Assembly (NCBI GenBank): GCA_949987705.1
Contig: OX465281.1
Span: 154,432,380 to 154,496,379, forward strand
DNA from: Thereva unica
Taxonomy: Eukaryota; Arthropoda; Insecta; Diptera; Therevidae
Direction: 5' to 3'
DNA length: 64,000 nt
How positions within the stretch are numbered: the stretch's first letter is position 1; each line of letters begins with the position of its first letter. Below the pieces are notes generated by a model. That model ran no database searches, was not told where the DNA came from, and saw nothing but the letters and a program-made list of their open reading frames with translations. Of the stretch, positions 10,963-23,097 are shown one piece after another. A program made the translations under genes and the position numbers.

Positions 10963-10970
<8 letters not shown>
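10537..10970 (+). other. LINE 3' UTR with hairpin, (TA)n tract and a second tail copy
   Basis: Non-coding. After the ORF2 stop comes a T-rich 3' UTR with a strong hairpin (TCCCTTCT paired with AGAAGGGA near 10731-10751), then about 120 bp of TA repeats (10755-10876). A second version of the tail follows, with a related hairpin (CCTTCTGTGCTAGAAGG near 10930), and a third, very similar version is at 23119-23185. Hairpin 3' ends are the usual recognition signal for LINE reverse transcriptases. Confidence 0.6.
10755..10876. repeat. (TA)n microsatellite
   Basis: An almost pure TA dinucleotide tract with a few TG interruptions. Further TA tracts occur at 10962-11010, 12022-12060, 12305-12403, 13417-13432, 14432-14508, 22730-22758 and 23033-23118. 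They separate the inserted elements and were probably one tract in the LINE tail. Tyr/Ile-repeat reading frames here are meaningless. Confidence 0.95.
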
Positions 10971-11010
<40 letters not shown>

Positions 11011-11013
<3 letters not shown>

Positions 11014-12021
11014 GGTGTCCCACATGAACTTACAGAGCGGCCGGCTGTGGATAGGTCTTGGATAGACGAACAAAAAATCGTATGGGTGGGGGGGGGAAAT
11101 CGTAACGGTTTAGCCGCTAGGGCGTTTTGAAGTTTTTTTGCTAAAGTTTTACATATCACCCTGTATTTTTGTAACCGTATAACCTATTTTCATGGTTATG
11201 GTACCAGTGCACGCAAAATTCCTCCACCTATCTACAACGGTAAAATAATGGTTCTATCTTACCAACTTTTGGAGTTATGAATCGCCAAAGTCAAAATTTT
11301 GTTATTTTTTCACTAAAATTTCAACTAAAACCACCTTTTTCTCCAAAAAATACGTGATAAACCAATATTTTTTTTAAAAAATTGGAAAGTTTGGGCAATT
11401 TCCTATGAATAATGTATAATAACTTTTACGCTAGGGCCTTTACTTTGGAAGTTGTAAGCAATTTTAATGTTAAAATTTGCCTAATTTGGTGCTTATTTGG
11501 TACTTTTCGATAAAGCTCAGATGGAAAAGTACTAAAGAAGGACGAAATACAGCCAATTTCAACATTAAAAATGCTTATAATTTCAAAACTGGAAGCAGTA
11601 GCGTATAAATTGTATTACATTATTCATAAGAAATTGTCCAAGCTTTCCAATTTAAAAAAAAAAATATTGGTTTATTACGTATTTTTTGGAGAAAAAGGTG
11701 GTTTTAGTTGAAATTTTAGTGAAAAAATAACAAAATTTTAACTTTGGCGATTCATAACTCCAAAAGTTGGTAAGATAGAACCATTATTTTTACCGTTGTA
11801 GATAGGTGGAGGAATTCTGCGTGCACTGGTACCATAACCATGAAAATAGGTTATACGGTTACAAAAATACAGGGTGATATGTAAAACTTTAGCAAAAAAA
11901 CTTCAAAACGCCCTAGCGGCTAAACCGTTACGATTTCCCCCCCTACCCATACGATTTTTTGTTCGTCTATCCAAGACCTATCCACAGCCGGCCGCTTTGT
12001 AAGTTTATGTGGGACACCCTG
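11011..12021. mobile_element. Palindromic mariner-like MITE, copy 1
   Basis: About 1.0 kb starting CAGGGTGTCCCACAT and ending in its reverse complement, with TA directly on both sides as expected for Tc1/mariner-type insertion. The two halves are near-complete inverted repeats of roughly 480 bp around a short centre near 11500. No transposase is present. The same element is seen at 12404-13416, 13433-14431 and, truncated, at 22140-22728. Confidence 0.8.
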
Positions 12022-12048
12022 TATATATACATATATATATAGGTATAT

Positions 12049-12303
12049 ATGGGACATTCCACGTCAAATCGGACAAAATTTTTCGACCCCCCTCCGTTTT
12101 GGCTGAAATTTTTCAGGGACTTTGGGCAACTATTTAAGACTACAAAAAAAATTTTTTTTGAATTTATTTATTAATCTATTGATCAATAAAAATTAAATGT
12201 GTTTTTTCGGGATTTTCATGAATTTTGACTTTATTTTTTTATTTTGGCTTTATATCTTTCGTTGGGGTCGACGTTTTTGATAGGTTTTACATGTTTTCAG
12301 GTC

Positions 12304-12306
<3 letters not shown>
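12049..12306. mobile_element. Left-end fragment of a GGGACATTCC-type element
   Basis: This matches 19868-20126 closely. It begins GGGACATTCCACGTC next to a TA tract and is cut off by TA repeats after the TCAGGTCAG tract. Terminal sequence and internal phrases resemble the palindrome at 46680-47464 (GGGTCATTCCAGCC), so it is probably the same superfamily. Superfamily not assigned. Confidence 0.5.
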
Positions 12307-12357
<51 letters not shown>

Positions 12358-12366
12358 TATATATAT

Positions 12367-12403
<37 letters not shown>

Positions 12404-12406
<3 letters not shown>

Positions 12407-13416
12407 GGTGTCCCACATAAACTTACAAAGCGGCCGGCTGTGGATAGGTCTTGGATAGACGAACAAAAAATCGTATGGGTGGGGGGGGAAATCGTAACGG
12501 TTTAGCCGCTAGGGCGTTTTGAAGTTTTTTTGCTACAGTTTTACATATCACCCTGTATTTTTGTAACCGTATAACCTATTTTCATGGTTATGGTACCAGT
12601 GCACGCAGAATTCCTCCACCTATCTACAACGGTAAAAACAATGGTCCTATCTTATAAACTTTTGGAGTTATGAGTCGCCAAAGTCAAAATTTTGTATTTT
12701 TTTCACTAAAATTTCAACTAAAACCACCTTTTTCTCCAAAAAATACGTGATAAACCTAAACTTTTTTTTCCAAAATTAAAAAGTTTGGACAATTTCCTAT
12801 AAATATTGTATTACAAGTTTTATTCTAGGGCCTTTACTTTAGAAGTTATAAGCAATTTTAAAGTTAATATTGGCCTTTTTCGATGCTTATTTGGCACTTT
12901 TCGACAAAGCTCAGATGGCAAAGTACTAAAAAGGACGAAATAGAGCCAATTTCAACATTAAAAATGCTAATAACTTCAAAATAGAGGCTGCGGCGTAAAA
13001 GTTGTAATACATTATTTATAGGAAATTGTCCAAACTTTTTAATTTTGGAAAAAAAAGTTTAGGTTTATCACGTATTTTTTGGAGAAAAAGGTGGTTTTAG
13101 TTGAAATTTTAGTGAAAAAAATACAAAATTTTGACTTTGGCGACTCATAACTCCAAAAGTTTATAAGATAGGACCATTATTTTTACCGTCGTAGATAGGT
13201 GGGGGAATTCTGCGTACACCGGTACCATAATCATGAAAATGGGTTACACGGTTACAAAAATACAGGGTGATATGTAAAACTCTAGCAAAAAAACTTCAAA
13301 ACGCCCTAGCGGCTAAACCGTTACGATTTCCCCCCCCCCACCCATACGATTTTTTGTTCGTCTATCCAAGACCTATTCACAGCCGGCCGCTTTGTAAGTT
13401 TATGTGGGACACCCTG
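12404..13416. mobile_element. Palindromic mariner-like MITE, copy 2
   Basis: The same element as 11011-12021, with CAGGGTGTCCC ends flanked by TA on both sides and inverted arms around about 12890. A 14-bp TA stretch separates it from copy 3, so two insertions landed side by side in the TA tract. Confidence 0.8.
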
Positions 13417-13432
13417 TATATATATATATATA

Positions 13433-14428
13433 CAGGGTGTCCCACATAAACTTACAAAGCGGCCGGCTGTGGATAGGTCTTGGATAGACGAACAAAAAAT
13501 CGTATGTGTGGGGGGGGAAATCGTAACGGTTTAGCCGCTAGGGCGTTTTGAAGTTTTTTTGCTAGAGTTTTACATATCACCCTGTATTTTGTAACGTGTA
13601 ACCAATTTTCATGATTATGGTACCTGTGTACGCAGAATTCCCCCACCTATCTACGACGGTAAAAATAATGGTCCTATCTTATAAACTTTTGGAGTTATGA
13701 GTCGCCAAAGTCAAAATTTTGTATTTTTTTCACTAAAATTTCAACTAAAACCACCTTTTTCTCCAAAAAATACGTAATAAACCTAAACTTTTTTTTCCAA
13801 AATTAAAAAGTTTGGACAATTTCCTATAAATAATGTATTACAAGTTTTATTCTAGGGCCTTTACTTTAGAAGTTATAAGCAATTTTAAAGCTAATATTGG
13901 CCATTTTCGATGCTTATTTGGCACTTTTCGACAAAGCTCAGATGGAAAAGTACTAAAAAAGGACGAAATAGAGCCAATTTCAACATTAAAAATGCTTATA
14001 ACTTCAAAAATAGAGGCTGCGGCGTAAAAGTTGTAATACATTATTTATAGGAAATTGTCCAAACTTTTTAATTTTGGAAAAAAAATTAGGTTTATCACGT
14101 ATTTTTGGAGAAAAAGGTGGTTTTAGTTGAAATTTTAGTGAAAAAAATACAAAATTTTGACTCATAACTCCAAAAGTTTATAAGATAGGACCATTATTTT
14201 TACCGTCGTAGATAGGTGGGGAAATTCTGCGTACACCGGTACCATAATCATGAAAATGGGTTACACGGTTACAAAAATACAGGTGATATGTAAAACTCTA
14301 GCAAAAAAACTTCAAAACGCCCTAGCGGCTAAACCGTTACGATTTCCCCCCCCCCACCCATACGATTTTTGTTCGTCTATCCAAGACCTATCCACAGCCG
14401 GCCGCTTTGTAAGTTTATGTGGGACACC

Positions 14429-14431
<3 letters not shown>
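13433..14431. mobile_element. Palindromic mariner-like MITE, copy 3
   Basis: A third copy with CAGGGTGTCCC termini and TA flanks. It is closer to copy 2 than to copy 1 (shared wording such as the AATAGAGGCTGCGGCG tract near 14009), with small deletions near 14157. The overlapping 64-residue frames at 13833-14041 are palindrome shadows. Confidence 0.8.
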
Positions 14432-14510
<79 letters not shown>

Positions 14511-14859
14511 TAGCATAAAACCCGCGTGCCTTGCAACGCCTTTAAAAACTGTTCATTATGTGCAATGTTTTCCTTAAAAAAACCAACAAAAAAGTCAGCT
14601 GTTATTATCCCTAAAAAGGGTTTATTATAGTGCATTTTTTTAATAAATATTGGTAAACAAATTACTGCGAATATCACCTCTTCTCAACAAATCTGCAAGT
14701 TTTAAAGTAGATTGGCATGTATATGTCATCAAGAAAAGTGACATTTTAGGGTTTGACGAACGTTCGTTAAGTTTGTTCGCCTATTTACGTGGATGTAAGA
14801 AATTATGAAGCAATCACAAATGAATATTAAATAAAGTGAATTTCGAGTCATTCATTTCT

Positions 14860-15273
14860 ACGTGATTATAGGAATGCACTGTCAAAATTTCAGCCCTTCA
14901 GCTTCAGAGGTTTGGGTTAACCCCATTTCATCCCCTTAGGGGATGAATTTCGAGTACTCGCCTCTTAGTGGATGTCCATGTCATTATAGGGATGCACTGT
15001 CCAAATTTCAACCCTGTAGTTCCAGTAGTTTGGTAAACCAAATTTTACCCCTTTAGGGGATGAATTTCGAAAAATCGCTTCTTAGTAAATGTCCACGATG
15101 CACTGTCAAAATTTCAACCGTTTAGCTCCAGCGGTTTGGCTTAACCCCATTTAACCCCGTTAGGGGATAAATTTCAATCGTCCCTAAGTGGATGCCCACG
15201 TCATTGTAGTGATGCACGGTCAAAATTAGAGCCCTCCAGCTTCAGCGGTGTGGGTTAATCCCATTTCACCCCA
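14860..15273. repeat. 118-bp minisatellite, left part
   Basis: At least three units beginning AGGGGATGAATTTCG (near 14939, 15056 and 15162). They contain TGCACTGTCAAAATTTCA and CCCCATTTCACCCC. The array breaks at 15273 within a unit and resumes at 18449, showing that the LINE inserted into an existing array. Confidence 0.88.
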
Positions 15274-15351
15274 GTGTCGCGCCCAAAATCTGTCGGTCGA
15301 TGAAGTTTGCCCCGTCTCAAAAGCATAACACTTTGACGCAGACAAATTTCA

Positions 15352-16332
15352 TTGACCCTGATGGTTGCGACAAGTGTAATTCCGGGAAAAATCTCCAAGA
15401 AAGTGGCGATTGAGCCCGCGCAAACGAAGTCCCGTTACGAGTCACGCTTTGTCATTGACTTATGTAACATTCGTGGACTTCATGCGAATTTCTCTTTTGT
15501 TGAGTGCCACCTACTGACTTTTAAACCCCCAATTTTCGCACTTAGTGAAACCCAAATATCACCGGATAATGACTCAAGTCATTACCAGATATCGGGGTAC
15601 ACTTTAGTGCACAACCTCTCCCCCCATAGGGGTATTGCCATTTATGTTAGGGACGACGTGGCTTATTATAAAATATTTTCCAGCGCGACTTCAGATTTTA
15701 ATTATCTTTGGATTAAAATCATTTTCCAAAGCCACGTCATATTCTTCTGCTTCCTATACAGAAGCCCTAACATAAGTAACGAAGCCTCCACCTTATCTTT
15801 TGATACTATTTCCGAACAAATCTCGGGATTCTTGTCGTCCAATCCTGAGTGTGAAATCATCGTTGCGGGTGATTTCAATGTTCACAATGTAAACTGGCTG
15901 ACTTACTCAAATGGCACCAGTGTTTCTGGCAAGGACGTCGAGCTCTTTGCAGACACCAATAATTTGCATCAAATTGTTGATCATCCCACGAGAGTCCCTG
16001 ATGTTGCTGATCAAGGAACCTATCTCCTTGATCTTTTTCTAACTTCTCATCCAGCGCGTTATTCCGTTGAAGTTGATTCACCTCTCGGCAATTCGGACCA
16101 CTGCCTAGTTAGCGCTAGCTTCCCATTCAAATTTCCCACCCCTCCCAAACCAGTTAGAAGAACTGTATGGCATTATGGGAAGGCCAATTGGCTGGGGCTT
16201 ATTAATTTTTTCCAATCTACTGACTGGAACCTGTGTTTCCGAAACAAAAACGTCAACTCTGCCGCTATCCGTATTTCTAGGATCATACAGGCAGGAATGC
16301 ATTTGTTCATTCTCATACTACTAAATCTGTGA
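15352..16332 (+). pseudogene. LINE copy B ORF2: endonuclease domain
   Basis: A 326-residue frame with an exonuclease/endonuclease/phosphatase-fold domain: LCNIRGLHANF near 15458, ALSETQ near 15538, FLYRSPN near 15750, the GDFNVHNVNW box near 15867, LDLFLTSHP near 16026 and the terminal GNSDHCL box near 16087. These are the Asn, Glu, Asp and His landmarks of LINE nickases, which cut the target so that its 3' end can prime reverse transcription. A frameshift near 16300 sends coding to frame 3 (16329-16628). The catalytic landmarks appear intact. Confidence 0.88.
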
Positions 16333-18370
16333 AGGCTAGGCCCAACAGATGGTTTAATCAGGAGTGTATGAATGCAATCAGAAATAAAGAAGCCGCCTTT
16401 CGAGCTTACAAGAGCTCCTCGAGTGAATCGCTCCGTGCAGAGTATATAAAACTAAGAAATTCCTGTAAAGTCACCATCAGGAATGTCAAAAATTCATTTG
16501 ACAGCAAGTTGAGAAGTAAACTCCTTAATGCAACCTCTGGTAGCAAGAACTTCTGGTCCTTGGTAAGCTCCATTAAGAAGAATTTCACTTCATCACAACT
16601 CCTTCACTTATCCACAATGAGAAGGTGATAACAGACAGCAAATCCAAGGCCGATTTATTAGCATCTCTGTTTGCTTCCAATTCTTCTTTACCCCAAACTG
16701 ATATGCTACCCCGGTTCTTGAGCTCAGCGCTCATCTAATGGACAGGGTTTTCTTCAGGACTCGCGAGGTGTACAGGTGCCTCAAGGAGCTCGATGTAAAC
16801 AAATCGACTGGACCCGATAATATACCCCCTATCGTCTTAAAACAATGCGCCTCACCTTTGCTAGACCTCTGCGCAAACTTTTTGCCCTATCATACTCTTC
16901 CGGAGTTTACCCAGACTCTTGGAAACTTGCCCATGTTCAGCCAATACCGAAAAAAGGTGACTCCAGCGATCCCTCCAACTACCGCCCAATAGCAATTACT
17001 TCTATTCTCTCCAAAACCATGGAGACGATAATTAACAAAAAGCTTATGGGATATCTAGAATCCAACCAACTTATCAGCGACAAACAATACGGCTTCCGTC
17101 AAAAAAGATCCACTGGTGATCTTTTAGTTTGCCTTACAGAACACCTCAGCCGAAGTTTGCATGGATCTGGCGAATCTAGCTTGGTTGCTTTGGATATCTC
17201 CAAGGCTTTTGATAGAGTATGGCACTCAGCCTTGTTAGCTAAACTCCAAGCTATTGGAATTGACTCACTTCTGTATAAGTGGGTTGAGAGTTTCCTTTCC
17301 GGCCGTTCAATTAAGGTATTATTGGATGGCGTCAAATCTGAATCTCACTCCATTTCTGCGGGGGTCCCCCAGGGGTCAATTTTATCGCCGGCCCTATTCC
17401 TTATCTTTATAAATGACCTACTTTCAATCCCCTCCAACCCACTTCTCAGCTTCGCTGACGACGGTACTCTACGTTACTCGTACAGCTTCGATACAAGACA
17501 GACACATGCCAGATCCTGTCTTGATGATCGTGAACTAATGTTCAACTCTATTAAAAAAGACATCAAACTAATTCTAGATTGGGGAGAGAAGAATCGTGTC
17601 AAATTCAACGCCTCTAAAACCAAGTACTGTCTTATCTCAAAAAAGAAGTTCAACACCTCACCATCCTTGACAGTGGATGACGTTGAACTAAAGGCCGACC
17701 CATCCCTACACATCTTAGGCGTGACATTAGCCAAAGACCTTCGTTGGAATGATCACATATTCCAAATCGCCAAACAAGCATCCCAGTGCTTGGATTTCTT
17801 AAGAGGTGCAAGTTCCTCCTCCAGCCATCGGCCCGTGCTGTTATTTATAAATCCTACATACGGCCTCTTCTCGAATATAACTCCCTCGTTTGGGGCGGCG
17901 CTCCAATAACCACCTTGGCATGGTTAGATAAGGTCCAAAAAAAGGCCCTTAAATTAATTGATGACGACACCGCTGGCTCCACAATCGACCCCCTCAGCCA
18001 CCGTAGGAATGTAGCAGCACTGACAAAATTTTATCGCTACTATCATAATGACTGTTCCTCCGAGTTAAACGCTCTCCTGCCTCCACGGCAATCTTATAAC
18101 CGCAACACCAGATTAGCCCACTCGTCTCATTCCCTCCACCTGCAACTCCCCCTTTCACGCACTCAACAAGATATGAATTCGTTTGTTAATAGAACAACTC
18201 GACTGTGGAATAGTCTCTCGCAGTCAGTATTTCCGAGCTCCTACAACATCCAAGAGTCAAACGCAGGGTTCATCACCACCTTCTTCAATACCCCCCCGTT
18301 CCTTTTAACCCTTAACCTATACCCCCCTCCCCTCCCCGTACTAAGCTTACTGCTAGACATTGCACCATGA
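16329..18370 (+). pseudogene. LINE copy B ORF2: linker, reverse transcriptase and C-terminal domain
   Basis: Coding passes through frame 3 (16329-16628), frame 1 (16738 to about 16850), frame 3 (to about 17791) and frame 2 (to 18370), so there are at least four shifts. RT landmarks are STGPDNIPP near 16805, NYRPIAITS near 16980, DISKAFDRVWHS near 17193, SAGVPQGSILSP near 17356 and FADDGTL near 17451. The shift near 17791 is a missing G compared with copy A. Small shifts with the whole protein order kept suggest neutral decay of a once functional copy. Confidence 0.88.
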
Positions 18371-18448
18371 CGTGACAAATGACATGACGGACTGGTAGTA
18401 CAAAGGGTGACTCCTGAGCTTAGCACTGTCACATAAAAAAAAAAAAAA

Positions 18449-19625
18449 TTAGGGGATAAATTTCGAAAAATCGCTTCTTAGTGGATGTCCACGTCATTAA
18501 GGGGATGCACTGTCAAAATTTCAGCCCTATAGCTCCAGCGGTTTGGATAAACCCCATTTCACCCCCTTAGGGGATGAATTTCGAAAAATCGCTTTATAGT
18601 GGATGTCCACTCCATTATAGAGATGCACTGTCCAAATTTCAGCCCTATAGCTTTAGCGGTTTGTAAAAACCCCATTTCACACCCTTAGGGGATGAATTTC
18701 GAAAAATCGCTCTTTAGTGGATGTAAACGTCATTATAGGGATGCACTGTCAAAATTTCAGCCGTATAGCTGTAGGGGTTTGTATAAACCCCATTTCACAC
18801 CCTTAGGGGATGAATTTCGAAAAATCGCTCTTTAGTGGATGTCCACGTCATTATAGGGATGCACAGTTAAAATTTCAATTCTATAGCTCCAGCGGTTTGG
18901 ATAAACCCTATTTCACCCCCTTAAGGGATGAATTTCGAAAAATTGCTTTATAGTGGATGTCCACGCCATTATAGAGATGCACTGTCAAAATTTCAGCCGT
19001 ATAGCTCCAACGGTTTGGATAAACCCTATTTCACCCCCTTAGGGAATGTATTTCGAAAAATCGCTTTTTAGTGGATGTAAACGTCATTATAGGGATGCAC
19101 TGTCAAACTTTCAGCCCTATAGCTCCAACGGTTTGGATAAACCCCATTTCACCCCCTTAGGGGATGAATTTCGAAAAATCGTTTCTTAGTGGATGTCCAC
19201 GCCATTATAGGGATGCACTGTCAAAATTTCAGCCCTATAGCTCCAACGGTTTGGATAAACCCCATTTCACCCCCTTAGGGGATGAATTTCGAAAAATCGC
19301 TTCTTAGTGGATGTCCACGCCATTATAGGGATGCACTGTCAAAATTTCAGCCCTATAGCTCCAACGGTTTGGATAAACCCCATTTCACCCCCTTAGGGGA
19401 TGAATTTCAAAAAATCGTTTTTTTAGTGGATGTAAACGTCATTATAGGGATGCACTGTCCAAATTTCAGCCCTATAGCTCCAGCGGTTTGGATAAACCCC
19501 ATTTCACCCCCTTAGGGGATGAATTTCGAAAAATCGCTTTTTAGTGGATGTCCACGCCATTATAGGGATGCACAGTCAAAATTTCAGCCCTTTAGCTCTA
19601 GCGGTTTAAGTTGTGCGTTGTCTGT
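18449..19625. repeat. 118-bp minisatellite, right part
   Basis: About ten units of 117-120 bp, each with AGGGGATGAATTTCG, AGTGGATGTCCACG (itself an inverted repeat), GGGATGCACTGTC and CCCCATTTCACCCCC. Spacing is regular (for example near 19158, 19277, 19395 and 19515). The 77-residue frame at 19282-19515 is a product of the repeat. Confidence 0.93.
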
Positions 19626-19867
19626 CAGTCAGTTACTTTTTATACAATAGAAAAAAATCCCCTTGCAACTTATTGAACCCCATTTCACCCCCTTCAACCC
19701 TTTTGTTCTCCATAAAAAGTAGCCTATGTCCGTCTCCAAGGTCTAAACTATGTCTGTTGCAAATTTCATCAAAATCGGTTTAGTGGTTTAGGCGTGAAAG
19801 CGTAACAGACAGACAGACAGACAGACAGAGTTACTTTCGCATTTATAATATTAGTAAGGATATATAT

Positions 19868-22139
19868 GGGACATTCCACGTCAAATCGGACAACATTTTT
19901 CGACTCCCCTCCGTTTTGGCTGAAATTTTTCAGGGACTTTGGGCAACTATTTAAGACTACAAAAAAAAAAATTTTTAGAATTTTTTCATTAATCTATTGA
20001 TCAATAAAAATTAAATGTGTTTTTTCGGGATTTTCATGAATTTTGACTTTATTTTTTGATTTTGGCTCTATATCTTTCGTTGGGGTCGACGTTTTTGATA
20101 GGTTTTACATGTTTTCAGGTCAGGGGGGTTGTTTACCAGAGCTGCACAAAGTACTGACCAAAATTACTTGAAGTAGTAAGTACTAAGTAATTGGTAAATG
20201 TATTTGAAGTACCAAGTACTATGAGTCATTAATATTTAAAGTACTTGAATTATCAATTACTTCCAAAATGTACTTGAAATATTTACTTCAAGTACATAAA
20301 AAAACTTCAGGTAATTGCAAGTAATTGAAGTACATTGATATTTTAAGTATTTGAAATATCTAACTACATACTTCAATTACTTGAAGTTTTCCTATGTAGT
20401 TGAAGTAAATATTTCATATTTTTCAATACAAATATTTCAAGAAAAATACGAATAGTCCAGTGCAATAAGTCGAAAAAAAGGGCATGAAATTGCATTTCAT
20501 GATGTACGAAATTTTTTTTTTGGAATATGTTTGGGTACATCTGACAATGTTAAAACCAAGTTTGTGGGGTCGCAGTGTGTTGGGAAAAGCCGCCATCTTG
20601 AAAAAGAGGTAGAGGTCATTTATACCAAATAACCAGTTTCCATGCAGTGATAGCTGCAAATGATCACTGGCAAGGTATTGGAGAATAAAATTATCTACAA
20701 AATCAGCTCTCAACGAGGTCTGTAAGTTGATTTGGCTCAATGTTATGGCCGCTCAAAGTTCAACCTTGATCATGTGGTTGGGGTTGAATGCAGTTTTTTG
20801 CGATTAACTCGTAAGATATTAATTTGAGTGGGTTAATGCCGATTACCAAACTTAACGTGCTAGTAATTACCTTTAGAATAAGCCCTTAGTCGTCGTTCTC
20901 GCTTGTACAGTTTGCGAGTAATCCAACGCCAAAGTTCGTACTGCACGTGCCTGAAATAACTGATAACGCCATTTTTTTTAAATATTTCTTTAACGGTTGC
21001 TCATATGATAATGTAGTAAGAAGCAGGAATACGGGTATTAAAATATCTTTCAAATGGGCTATTGGCCGAAACTCTATGTCGTTTCATGTCCGCGACATAA
21101 CGGGTGAAAAGTCAACCGCGAAGGTTGTGACACTTCTCGAGCAATAACTCGCTTCCAGCCAGTTTCGCGTGTCGGATGAATTAGAATTTTATGTAACGCC
21201 CTGAATTATCTATATTTTGGGTTATTTAACTACTTAGGAAAATTAGCAGCTAAGAATCATAATTTTCGAGGTTCTAAAAGTAAAGTTAAGGTAAAACTTT
21301 CTGACCAGACTGTCTTTGGAATCCGGGAAACATAACGTGTGCAAAGAAGCCTAAATGAAAGTCAAGTGAAAGCTGTTTAAGCAAAGGTGGTGCAAGCGAT
21401 TGGTAACCCGAAAAACGGACAGAGAGAATAAAAGACAGCAATTATTATAAGTACTTGAACTATTTATTAGTACTTCAAGTATTTATTAGCACTTCAAGTT
21501 TTTATTAGTACTTCAAGTTTCTATTAGTACTTCAAGTTTTTATAAGTACTTGAAGTAACTAAAAATATCAAAACCAATTACCAAGTACAAGTATTTGAGT
21601 AAAGTACTTGCAACATCAATTACTTTCGTTGGTTTAGAAAAGTAATTGAAGTAAAATACTTCAAGTTATATAAAGTAATTCAAGTACTTTTTCAAGTACT
21701 TTACTTCAAGTACTGTGCAGCTCTGTTGTTTACAAACAAATTTGCTGAAAAACATAAACATATTTTCGAATTCAAGGTCAAAAGGTCAAAAAATAGTAAA
21801 AAACTTTAAAATTGATTTTCTCAAATACCCCATCTCGAAAATGGACGTTTTTGGTGTCAAAATGTTCGGGAGAAGTCACTCTAACACCTCGATCAAAAAT
21901 CTCGGTGGGCCCTTAAGGATTTTGAAAGTTATGAGTATTTGTTTATAATCTTTAATTTTTTACGATATTTATTGAATTCTTTGCCCTGGATATAGTTGAA
22001 ACGTCATCAATTTTCACCAAAACTTGTATAAAGGGTTATTTTTGACGGCTGATTACGAATCTGCGGCCAGATTTTCAAAATTCAAAATGGCAGCCAAGAT
22101 GGCGGTCCAAAATTCATTTCATGGAAAGAGGTTCAGTTT
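19868..22139. mobile_element. Second GGGACATTCC-type element, interrupted by a hAT element
   Basis: 19868-20128 repeats 12049-12306 almost exactly. The sequence continues after the hAT insertion at 21726 or later, through AT-rich DNA without a credible gene, and merges near 22140 with a truncated mariner-like MITE. No right terminus is recognisable, so the element is probably truncated. Confidence 0.45.
20137..21725. mobile_element. hAT-type non-autonomous element
   Basis: Termini CAGAGCTGCACA (20137) and TGTGCAGCTCTG (21725) are inverted repeats. The 8-bp sequence TTGTTTAC stands directly outside both (20129-20136 and 21726-21733). Eight-bp duplications and a CAG-GCTGCAC-like end are diagnostic of hAT. 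Both subterminal regions (20150-20460 and 21450-21720) are dense in ACTTGAAGTA-like repeats in inverted orientation, possibly transposase binding sites. The centre (20460-21430) holds no transposase frame. Confidence 0.88.
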
Positions 22140-22725
22140 TTTTTTCGATAAAAGTACTAAAGAAGGACGAAATGCAGCCAATTTCAACATTAAAAATGCT
22201 TATAACTTCAAAACTGGAGGCTGTAGCGTATAAGTTGTATTACATTATTCATAGGAAAGTGTCCAAGCTTTCCAATTTTTTTAAAAAAAATATTGGTTTA
22301 TCACGTATTTTTTGGAGAAAAAGGTGGTTTTAGTTGAAATTTTAGTGAAAAAATAACAAAATTTTGACTTTGGCGATTCATAACTCCAAAAGTTGGTAAG
22401 ATAAGACCATTGTTTTTTACCGTTGTAGATAGGTGGAGGAATTCTGCGTGCACTGGTACCATAACCATGAAAATGGGTTATACGGTTACGGTTTTTACCG
22501 TTGTAGATAGGTGGAGGAATTCTGCGTGCACTGGTACCATAACCATGAAAATAGGTTATACGGTTACAAAAATACAGGGTGATATGTAAAACTTTAGCAA
22601 AAAAACTTCAAAACGCCCTAGCGGCTAAACCGTTACGTTTCCCCCCCCCCCACCCATACGATTTTTTGTTCGTCTATCCAAGACCTATCCACAGCCGGCC
22701 GCTTTGTAAGTTTATGTTGGGACAC

Positions 22726-22728
<3 letters not shown>
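22140..22728. mobile_element. Truncated palindromic mariner-like MITE, copy 4
   Basis: This contains only the centre and right arm of the 11011-12021 family, ending in the GGGACACCC tract before TA repeats. A roughly 70-bp segment is tandemly duplicated (about 22430-22492 and 22500-22562). The left arm is replaced by the element at 19868-22139. Confidence 0.7.
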
Positions 22729-22758
<30 letters not shown>

Positions 22759-22762
<4 letters not shown>

Positions 22763-23028
22763 ACGCGATTCGAGAAAAGGGACCTACTGTCCAAAAAATC
22801 GATTTTCGGATTATGAGTGATTCTTAAGGTTTTAAATCTCCTCTTTAATTCTGTGCAATCAGAATTAATTTATTCCAATTACTTTCTGAGCAATAAATAT
22901 TTACAAATGTGTCTTCAAAAGTGTTTAAAGTGGCAGCTCAGTGTATTCGCTCTCCTCCGTCTTTCTTTCAATCGCTTCTCCTGTAAAGTTTTCTTTTTGG
23001 ACAGTAGGTCCCTTTTCTCGAATCGCGT

Positions 23029-23032
<4 letters not shown>
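22759..23032. mobile_element. 274-bp MITE with long TIRs in a TA tract
   Basis: Ends are perfect inverted repeats of about 38 bp (TGTGACGCGATTCGAGAAAA and its complement at 23013-23032). TA lies on both sides. The interior is AT-rich and non-coding. Size and TA flanks fit a Tc1/mariner-type MITE unrelated to the 1-kb palindromes. Confidence 0.8.

Positions 23033-23097
<65 letters not shown>

Larger units (their letters stand above)
15274..18447 (+). mobile_element. LINE copy B (3.2 kb, poly-A tail)
   Basis: A near full-length ORF2 of the same family as 4148-5443, inserted in the minisatellite. It begins AGTGTCGCGCCC, has no complete ORF1 and ends in a 14-residue A tail at 18434-18447. It supplies the upstream endonuclease that copy A lacks. 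Confidence 0.85.
14509..19858 (+). mobile_element. Helentron-like non-autonomous element with minisatellite core
   Basis: It starts ACTAGCATAAAACCCGCG inside a TA tract and ends at TTTATAATATTAGTAAG after an (ACAG)n stretch. The element at 43620-45203 has the same two termini in opposite orientation. Between the ends lies an array of 117-120-bp repeats interrupted by a LINE (15274-18447). Conserved termini, no terminal inverted repeats and a central minisatellite are the layout of DINE-1/HINE-type Helentrons. The family assignment is inference because no Rep/helicase is present. Confidence 0.6.

Noticed and set aside
10629..11159. Frames of 64-138 residues with long Tyr/Ile runs
   Set aside because: They are translations of the (TA)n microsatellite and the adjacent MITE end, on both strands.
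18449..19625. CRISPR-like regular repeats
   Set aside because: Units of about 118 bp are head-to-tail without unique spacers, in a eukaryotic element. This is a minisatellite.
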